A stretch of DNA of 14,139 nucleotides, taken from contig JAILDS010000194.1 of assembly GCA_024689165.1 (NCBI GenBank), forward strand, positions 1-14,139, in the 5' to 3' direction. A model generated the notes under the pieces. It was given only the letters and a program-made list of their open reading frames with translations, was not told where the DNA came from and ran no database searches. Positions 6,036-12,196 of the stretch are shown here, piece after piece (the stretch's first letter is position 1; every line of letters starts with the position of its first letter). Source of the DNA: Clostridia bacterium. Lineage in GTDB: Bacteria; Bacillota; Clostridia; Oscillospirales; Acutalibacteraceae. The position numbers and the translations under genes were made by a program.

Positions 6036-8153
6036 GTGTTTAGAAAAGAACTCATGCCCGGCGGGGTCAAGATATTCGCTCCGTCGTCGTTCGAGGTGGA
6101 TTACGACGCGCTTAATTTCCTCGCATCGGGCAGCAATGCGGTCTTCTGCCGCGTCACCGACTGCAGGGAGGAGAACGGTCACCACGTTTTCTTCTATGAG
6201 TGCGCCGAGTCCGCCAGGAGCCTGTCCGGCGCGATGCAGAGCGGGGAGATCGCCCGCGCGTATCTCGACGGATACCTTCAGGCGCTCGCCTACTGCATCA
6301 ACAGCTCGATGAGCTCCGACAACATCGTCCATACGACGGACTGCGTCTTTTACGACGGCTTCAAAGCGCAGTTCGTACTCGTTCCCGTGAAAATGGCGAA
6401 AGCGCCGATCCCGTCGAAGGACCTGAGCAAGATCGTCGCCGCGCTCGCGGGCAAAACGAGCGGGACCAAGCCGATAATCAAGCAGATAAAGCGCAGCGCC
6501 GACTACGGCACGCTCAGCGCGGCTTACGGGGAGCTCAGACGGATACTCCCGGAGCATACGCCGCCCGCCTCGCCGTTCGTCCGCAACTCCGGATACGTTC
6601 CGCAGCAGCCGTCGCAGGCTCAGGGCCAGCCCGTCCGCTTCGTTTTCCCGCAGCAGGAGAACGCTCCGCAGGACGCGGCCAACGCCGAAACGTCGGTGCT
6701 TCAGGCAAATGCCGCCGACCCGGCGCAGTTCGCGGGTCAGTTCCGGTTCCCGCAGCAGGGGAACGCTCCGCAGGACGCGGCCAACGCCGAAACTTCGGTG
6801 CTTCAGGCGAACGCTGCCGACCCGGCGCAGTTCGCGGGGCAGTTCCGGTTCCCCCAGCAGGGCTATTCTCAGGACGCGGCCAACGCCGAAACGTCGGTGC
6901 TCCAGTCGAACGCCGCCGATCCGGCTCAGTTCGAGGGGCAGTTCCGGGTCCCGCAGCAGGGCTACTCTCAGGACGCCGCCAACGCCGAAACGTCGGTGCT
7001 TCAGTCGAACGCCGCCGATCCGGCGCAGTTCGCGGGGCAGTTCCAATTCCCGCAGCAGAGCTACGCGCCGCAGGCTGAGGAGGCTTTCCCCTCCGACGCT
7101 CAGCCCGCTCCGGCGGCGGACGTTTTCGAGCGGACCGAGGACGAGCCCGACGCCGCGCCCGAGGACGACTCCGAGCCCGATATGACGGTGCCGGTATTCA
7201 ACGACTTTTCAGGCTACGTTCCCGTCCCGCAGGAAGACGCTCCCGCCGAGGCTCCGGCGTTTCCGGAGACCTCCGGGGCGGCTCCGGCGCCCGCCGCGCC
7301 CGAAACGGCCGCTCCGTCCGACGCCGCCGGCAAGCCGGAATTCGAGGAGGACGGGCTCCGCTTCGTTTACGAGCAGTATATAGAAAACCATCCCTCCGCG
7401 GCGAGCCGTGAAGCTTCCGCGCAGGAAAAAGCAGCTGACGAAGAGGAGAGCGCTCCCGCCGCGCCGGAGTTTACCGTTCCCGCAGCCCCCGCCGCGCCTT
7501 TTGCGGGCGAGGCCGCCGCGCCGGAGTTCACCGTTCCCGCCGCTCCCGCCGCACCTTACGCGGACGAGACCGTCGCGCCGGAGTTCGCCGTTCCCGCGTT
7601 TTCCGCGCCGGCCGAGCCTTACACGGGCGAGACCGTCGCGATCTATCCCTCCGCCGAGGAGGAGATGTCGATCTCCGCGCAGCCCAGGCCCGTTTCGCAG
7701 GAGCCGCTCAGACCCGGCCAGAAATCCATCACGATCTTTTCCGACGAGGACGTCGTTCCCGTCCCCGCCGGAGGCGAGACGGTCATACTCGGCTTTTCCG
7801 GCGACCCCGAGACGAAGCCCGACCTGCGTTACGGCGTGCTTTACAGGGTCTCTACGGGCGAACGCTTCGTCATAGACAAGACCCCGTTCGTCATGGGCAA
7901 GGACGGGAAGGCCGTGGACCTTAAGATCGACAATCCCGCGGTCAGCCGCGTGCACGCCTCCATCGTTTTCGACGGCGGCGACAGGTACAACGCCAACGGA
8001 GTCTACAGCATCGTCGACAATTACTCCACCAACGGCACCTCGGTTGAGGGCATAATGCTCCGCCCGCAGAAAAAATACGAGCTTTCACCCGACGACATAT
8101 TCACACTCGGCAACGAGTCGTTCCGCTTCAGAATGGAGGGCGTGGCAAGATGA
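6036..8153 (+). CDS. FHA-domain protein with tandem phosphothreonine-like motif repeats
   Basis: A 705-residue, probably cytoplasmic protein with no signal peptide or membrane span. Residues 1 to about 180 form a domain resembling the one (DUF6382 type) found before FHA domains in other Bacillota. Residues 204-337 are four tandem 33-34 residue repeats, each with AETSVLQ. A long Pro/Ala/Glu-rich linker follows, with a second repeat set (about 476-534). A C-terminal FHA domain (about 600-700) shows G621, S637-x-x-H640 and N666-G667, the residues that contact phosphothreonine and its backbone. FHA domains read pThr peptides, so this is the likely reader for the kinase downstream. I chose the GTG at 6036 because GGGGG lies 5 bases upstream; a GTG at 5961 would sit almost on the transcription start. 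First in the operon, it overlaps the phosphatase by ATGA. Confidence 0.88.
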   Translation: MFRKELMPGGVKIFAPSSFEVDYDALNFLASGSNAVFCRVTDCREENGHHVFFYECAESARSLSGAMQSGEIARAYLDGYLQALAYCINSSMSSDNIVHTTDCVFYDGFKAQFVLVPVKMAKAPIPSKDLSKIVAALAGKTSGTKPIIKQIKRSADYGTLSAAYGELRRILPEHTPPASPFVRNSGYVPQQPSQAQGQPVRFVFPQQENAPQDAANAETSVLQANAADPAQFAGQFRFPQQGNAPQDAANAETSVLQANAADPAQFAGQFRFPQQGYSQDAANAETSVLQSNAADPAQFEGQFRVPQQGYSQDAANAETSVLQSNAADPAQFAGQFQFPQQSYAPQAEEAFPSDAQPAPAADVFERTEDEPDAAPEDDSEPDMTVPVFNDFSGYVPVPQEDAPAEAPAFPETSGAAPAPAAPETAAPSDAAGKPEFEEDGLRFVYEQYIENHPSAASREASAQEKAADEEESAPAAPEFTVPAAPAAPFAGEAAAPEFTVPAAPAAPYADETVAPEFAVPAFSAPAEPYTGETVAIYPSAEEEMSISAQPRPVSQEPLRPGQKSITIFSDEDVVPVPAGGETVILGFSGDPETKPDLRYGVLYRVSTGERFVIDKTPFVMGKDGKAVDLKIDNPAVSRVHASIVFDGGDRYNANGVYSIVDNYSTNGTSVEGIMLRPQKKYELSPDDIFTLGNESFRFRMEGVAR
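6645..7046 (+). repeat. Four tandem 99-102 bp coding repeats (ETSVLQ units)
   Basis: Units lie at 6645-6746, 6747-6848, 6849-6947 and 6948-7046; a partial fifth begins at 7047. Each encodes FPQQ-(6-8 residues)-ANAETSVLQ-x-NAADPAQF-x-GQF. The unit size is a multiple of three, and DNA identity is high enough to suggest recent expansion. The candidate threonines are residues 219, 253, 286 and 319 of the FHA protein. Confidence 0.95.
7461..7637 (+). repeat. Three degenerate 57-63 bp coding repeats (APEFTVPAAPAAP units)
   Basis: In-frame units at 7461-7517, 7518-7574 and 7575-7637 encode APEF-x-VP followed by Ala/Pro and an E-T-V or E-A-A end. They lie in the disordered linker before the FHA domain. 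The last unit ends in GETVAI, whose Thr (533) has Ile at +3. Confidence 0.85.
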
Positions 8154-8917
8154 ATTTCCTCAGCGCGTTTCATACCGACATAGGCACGCGCAAGAGCGTC
8201 AACCAGGACGCGCTCATGCTCAAGCACGCCTCCACACCCGCCGGCAGGGTCGTTTTCGCCGTGCTTTGCGACGGAATGGGCGGCCTCAAGATGGGCGAGA
8301 TGGCGTCCGCTTTCGTCATCAACGCCTTCGCCGCGTGGTTCGACACCGAAATGCCGGCGATAACCGCGGGCGTCGTCAATTTTGATTACATCCGCTCCCG
8401 CTGGGACCAGATAGTGCGCGACAACGCCTTCAAGATAATGCAGTACGGCGCCCAGAGGCAGCTCAGCCTCGGCACGACGCTGACCGCGCTGCTCATAGTC
8501 GAAAACAGCTTCATATGCGCCCACGTGGGCGACAGCCGGATCTACCGCATAACGACGGGGCTCGAACAGCTGACGAAGGACCACTCGCTCGTTCAGCACG
8601 AGGTCGAACAGGGCAGGCTCACGCCCGACCAGGCAAAGGTCGACTCCCGCCGCAACGTGCTGCTGCAGTGCATCGGGGCCTCCAAAAAGGTCGCCGCCGA
8701 ATTCCTCGTCGGTCAGGTCGCCCCGGGCCAGCTCTTCATGCTCTGCTCGGACGGCTTCCACCACGAGCTGACGGAGCAGGAGCTCGTGAACGCTCTGTCG
8801 CCTTCGAACTTCTCGGATGAGCGGACGATGAAAAACACCCTGATCTCGCTCGTCGATACCGTAAAACAGCGCGGAGAGACGGACAATATATCCGTCATCA
8901 CCGTCGAGAGCGTATAA
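8150..8917 (+). CDS. PP2C-family protein Ser/Thr phosphatase
   Basis: A 255-residue, single-domain, soluble metal-dependent phosphatase of the bacterial PrpC/Stp type, of normal length. All core motifs are present: VNQD (D20), LCDGMGG (D41, G42), the GTTLTAL strand, HVGDSRIYR (D128), LTKDHSLV, CSDGF (D201) and ETDNIS (D245). These Asp residues bind the two or three Mn/Mg ions that activate water for phosphate removal. It should reverse phosphorylation made by the kinase 11 bases downstream and probably acts on the kinase itself and on the FHA protein. The ATG overlaps the FHA gene stop (ATGA), and there is no strong separate ribosome binding site, so translation is likely coupled to that gene. 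Confidence 0.96.
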   Translation: MNFLSAFHTDIGTRKSVNQDALMLKHASTPAGRVVFAVLCDGMGGLKMGEMASAFVINAFAAWFDTEMPAITAGVVNFDYIRSRWDQIVRDNAFKIMQYGAQRQLSLGTTLTALLIVENSFICAHVGDSRIYRITTGLEQLTKDHSLVQHEVEQGRLTPDQAKVDSRRNVLLQCIGASKKVAAEFLVGQVAPGQLFMLCSDGFHHELTEQELVNALSPSNFSDERTMKNTLISLVDTVKQRGETDNISVITVESV

Positions 8918-8928
8918 GGAGAGGTCGT

Positions 8929-10848
8929 ATGGCGCAGATAGGTCAGGTTATAGACGGAAAATACGAGATCCTCGCAGAAATAGGCCGCGGCGGCATGTCC
9001 GTGGTCTATCTCGCGATGGATAAAAGGCTCAACAAGCAGTGGGCGATCAAGGAATTCCGCAAGGACAAGAACGACGAGGCCAAGCAGATGGCCCTTGAGG
9101 CTTTGCTCAAGGAAGCGAACCTCATGAAGAAGCTCGACCACCCGACACTGCCGAGGATAGTCGACATCATCGACGAAAAGGTCAACGTCTATATAATTAT
9201 GGACTATATAGAAGGCGAAAACCTTTCGAAGGTGCTCGACGAGTACGGCGCGCAGGACCAGGAGAACGTGATCGAATGGGCGAAGCAGATCGCCGACGTT
9301 CTCGACTACCTGCACACGCGTACGCCCCCGGTCATCTACCGCGACATGAAGCCCGCCAACATAATGCTCCGCCCGGACGGCACCGTCAGGCTCATCGACT
9401 TCGGCATAGCCAGGGAATACAAAGAGGGCAAGGCCGGCGACACCCAGAACATCGGCACGAGGGGCTACGCCGCCCCGGAGCAGTTCGGCGACAGGGGCCA
9501 GACCGACGCGAGGACGGACATCTATTCCTTCGGCGTGACGCTGTACCACCTTGTCACGGGGCAGAACCCTGCCGAGCCGCCCTATGAGATATACCCCATC
9601 AGGCGCTGGAACCCGGAGCTTTCGAGCGGTCTCGAGTGGCTCATCTCGAAATGCACGCAGCTCAACCCGAAGGACCGCTTCCAGTCCTGCTCGGAGATCC
9701 TTTACGTCCTTGAAAACCTTGAGAAGTTCGAGGACGAGTACCGCCGGAAGCAGCGCTCGAGGCTGTCGGTCTTCCTGACGACGGCGATCCTGACGGTCGT
9801 TTTCACCCTCGGCACGGTGTTTTCCTATCTGGGCTACATGCGGGACAACGTGAACCAGTTCAGGAATCTTATAGATAATGATAACCGGTCGGTCGAGAAT
9901 TATCTTGAGGCGTTCAACAAGTACTTCGACGACGTAGGCGAAGACGACAAGAAGAACGCTTACGAGGGCTGTTACAACCTGCTGTTCGACTACAAGCTCG
10001 GCGACGCTACCGACGACGTCGAAAAGGTGATCAAGCAGGGCGACCTTGACAGTATTTATTCCCAGAGCACGAACACGGAAGAAGCAAGAAAGCTCAGGGG
10101 CCTCGATTTCCTCAAGGCCAACGATACCCCGATCTATTGCAGCTCGCTCTTCGTCTGCGGCAAGCTTTACTGGGAAAAGGGCGATTACATGACGGGAGGC
10201 AAAAAGTTCAGGCGGATCCTCGACGAGATATATACCGACCTGGGCGAAAGCGATAAGCAGACCGTCGCGTCAACGCCCGTTCCCGACGGCGACGCGGGCG
10301 ACGGCTACAACGATACCTACGACGCATTCGACGCGGTCGTCGACGATATCGCCAACAAGGTCCTCGTGCATAATGACGGAGAGGTCTGGTACAGCAACTG
10401 GTACTCGATGACCAAGGCGTGCTACGTCATGTTCCGGGTCGAGAACCATCTGGGCAACCAGGCGTCTTCCACCGACGGGCTCGAGAAGCCCGGCGGCGCG
10501 GACGCGGACAGCTCCTCCGGCTCGGACGAGACCGCCGACGCGGACAAAATGGTCGGCATAGAAGGGCTTACCACCTCCGGACTTCTCAGGAGGGCGGCGC
10601 ATATAATCTCCAAATGCTCCGGCGTGCCCAATATCGCTCTGACCTGTCTGAACAAAGTGACCATTCAGTCCGAACAGGCGAAGAACAGGCTCAAGGGCGA
10701 CGGCGAGGATTACGACGAGTTCATTTCGCAGATGAGGTCCACCCTTTCGGAAATATACTCCGAGCTCAGAGAGAATATGGGGAGCGACCAGACCGCAGCC
10801 GGGATCCTTGACAACGCAAACAAGGTTTTCGGGTTCGAAAACAGCTGA
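8929..10848 (+). CDS. Transmembrane Ser/Thr protein kinase with a non-PASTA outer domain
   Basis: A 639-residue receptor-like Hanks-type kinase. The kinase domain (about 8-270) has the Gly loop IGRGGMSVVY (18-27), K41 in AIKEF, helix C E62, YRDMKPAN (D139, K141, N144), DFG at 157-159, activation-loop T172 and T177, and APEQFG. A membrane segment covers about 280-303. The remaining 335 residues should face outside. They are largely helical, with possible TPR-like segments, six Cys (348, 404, 410, 498, 563, 573) and an acidic Ser/Gly/Asp linker (512-540). There are no PASTA repeats, unlike PrkC/PknB, so the sensed signal is probably not muropeptide through PASTA. AAGGAGAGG (8916-8924) precedes the ATG. 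It follows the phosphatase gene by 11 bases. I recognise no named family for the outer domain. Confidence 0.95.
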   Translation: MAQIGQVIDGKYEILAEIGRGGMSVVYLAMDKRLNKQWAIKEFRKDKNDEAKQMALEALLKEANLMKKLDHPTLPRIVDIIDEKVNVYIIMDYIEGENLSKVLDEYGAQDQENVIEWAKQIADVLDYLHTRTPPVIYRDMKPANIMLRPDGTVRLIDFGIAREYKEGKAGDTQNIGTRGYAAPEQFGDRGQTDARTDIYSFGVTLYHLVTGQNPAEPPYEIYPIRRWNPELSSGLEWLISKCTQLNPKDRFQSCSEILYVLENLEKFEDEYRRKQRSRLSVFLTTAILTVVFTLGTVFSYLGYMRDNVNQFRNLIDNDNRSVENYLEAFNKYFDDVGEDDKKNAYEGCYNLLFDYKLGDATDDVEKVIKQGDLDSIYSQSTNTEEARKLRGLDFLKANDTPIYCSSLFVCGKLYWEKGDYMTGGKKFRRILDEIYTDLGESDKQTVASTPVPDGDAGDGYNDTYDAFDAVVDDIANKVLVHNDGEVWYSNWYSMTKACYVMFRVENHLGNQASSTDGLEKPGGADADSSSGSDETADADKMVGIEGLTTSGLLRRAAHIISKCSGVPNIALTCLNKVTIQSEQAKNRLKGDGEDYDEFISQMRSTLSEIYSELRENMGSDQTAAGILDNANKVFGFENS

Positions 10849-10859
10849 GGAGGCAAGGC

Positions 10860-11441
10860 ATGACACGATTCTTTTTATACGCTGCCCGCAGCGGGTTCAG
10901 CCTCCTTTCGGCCGGCGACGCTCCGAAAACGGAGATCAACGTCTACCTTATGCTCACCGCGGTCTTCGGCGTGCTCGCCGCGGCGATGCTCATCACGAGC
11001 GTCGTGCTCTTCGTGCGTCTGCGCGTGCCGCAGCTGCTGCGTGAAAGCAGGGGCAGCCTCCAGCGCGGGCGCGGCAAGGACAGCCGCCGCGAAAAGGACG
11101 CGATAGTTTCCAGAAAATCCAGCAACGTTTTCGAGGATCTTGAGAAAAAGGCGCAGCCTTCGATGACTCAGGACAGGACGAACCCGAACCCCGGCAGGTT
11201 CGCTCCGGCGAAGACCGGCTCGCCCGTACAGACAGCCGTTCCCCCGTCACAGCAGACCCGCGTCGAGGATCCCGCGTTCAAACCCGGAGCCGCGCCGGCG
11301 CCGGGAGCCGGATGGGAAGGCTCCGCGCCGCATCAGCCCTCCGCCGAGGACGCGGGCACGAGCGTGCTTTCAAAAACCACCGCGACCGGCTTTACGTTTG
11401 AGAAAAACGTGATAATCGCCGCATCCAACGAGGTTTTGTGA
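10860..11441 (+). CDS. Single-span membrane protein with a C-terminal TSVL motif
   Basis: A 193-residue protein with no enzymatic domain that I recognise. A short N-terminal stretch (1-27) is followed by one membrane segment (about 28-54), then a basic juxtamembrane region (RRGKDSRREK type), a long Pro/Ala/Gly-rich disordered stretch, and a C-terminal segment with GTSVL (T167) and FTFEKNVII. By the positive-inside rule the tail should be cytoplasmic. The TSVL motif is the same as in the four repeats of the FHA protein, so this could be a kinase substrate and membrane anchor for the FHA domain (inference). GAGGAGG lies just before the ATG, 11 bases after the kinase stop. The stop overlaps the next start as TGATG. 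Confidence 0.85.
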   Translation: MTRFFLYAARSGFSLLSAGDAPKTEINVYLMLTAVFGVLAAAMLITSVVLFVRLRVPQLLRESRGSLQRGRGKDSRREKDAIVSRKSSNVFEDLEKKAQPSMTQDRTNPNPGRFAPAKTGSPVQTAVPPSQQTRVEDPAFKPGAAPAPGAGWEGSAPHQPSAEDAGTSVLSKTTATGFTFEKNVIIAASNEVL

Positions 11442-12196
11442 TGGACGAGCCGAAAAAAAACGCAGGCGGGATACCCGCCGACGCGCAGGGCCTCCTCGGT
11501 GAGATGAAATCCGCCCGCGAGAGGCGAGAGAGAGAGGCCAAGGAGCGCGCAGAAGCGCCGGTCGCTGCGGCGGAAGCCGTCGACGGTGGCTCCGGCAGCA
11601 AGAAGGATAAAAAGAAGCAAAAAAATGCTCCGGCCCCGGAGGCCGTTCCCGAAGAAAAAAAGGGTCCCGACCCACTCTCCGAAGCCGCCGACCCCGCGAG
11701 GGCGGCCCGCGAGTCGAAAAAGGACAGGCGCCTTTTTTACGCCGCTTTCGCAGCTTTCGCCTGCGTCTGCGCCGATATACTCATCCTCTGCATCCTGGCG
11801 CTGACGGGCAATTACTCCCGCAGCGCGATCCTGGTCCTCGGCGCCCTGTTCTACGCCTTTTTCGCAGTCGGCGTGATCCTGCTGATCATCCTCGGCTCCC
11901 GCCGGCGGAAATGGATAAAAGCGAACGGAGCGGGCAGGGGGCGCAGGCTCCCCGGCGCGCTGACGTTTTTCAGCTCCCCCGGGGCGGCGGTCATAGACTG
12001 TCTGGCGATACTGAGCCTTCTGGCGCTCGCTGCGGTCCTTATATTCGGCGACGCGTACGCGTGGTACAACGCGCTGCTGCTGCCGCTGACGGTATTCTTC
12101 GTGATAAGTCATTGCCTTTTCAACGGAAAGATCAGGCAGTTCTGCTTCAATAAATCTGCGCTGCGCATCACGCGCGCGAAGGAGAGTGCGAAATGA
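11441..12196 (+). CDS. Four-span membrane protein with a charged N-terminal domain
   Basis: A 251-residue protein of unrecognised family. The first 95 residues are highly charged (runs such as RERREREAKERAEA and KKDKKKQK), likely cytoplasmic and in part coiled coil. Four hydrophobic segments follow at about 98-121, 127-152, 181-203 and 207-225, with Arg/Lys-rich loops between spans 2 and 3 and at the end, predicting both termini inside. The ATG at 11441 shares its A with the previous stop (TGATG); a GTG three bases earlier is also possible. Its place between the kinase operon's single-span protein and the exported protein suggests a membrane partner of the same system, but nothing in the sequence assigns a reaction. 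Confidence 0.82.
   Translation: MDEPKKNAGGIPADAQGLLGEMKSARERREREAKERAEAPVAAAEAVDGGSGSKKDKKKQKNAPAPEAVPEEKKGPDPLSEAADPARAARESKKDRRLFYAAFAAFACVCADILILCILALTGNYSRSAILVLGALFYAFFAVGVILLIILGSRRRKWIKANGAGRGRRLPGALTFFSSPGAAVIDCLAILSLLALAAVLIFGDAYAWYNALLLPLTVFFVISHCLFNGKIRQFCFNKSALRITRAKESAK

Noticed and set aside
6645..7046. Tandem repeats as an assembly error
   Set aside because: Units differ at several bases and in length (102 and 99), and the frame is kept throughout, so they are distinct diverged copies; length polymorphism is still possible.
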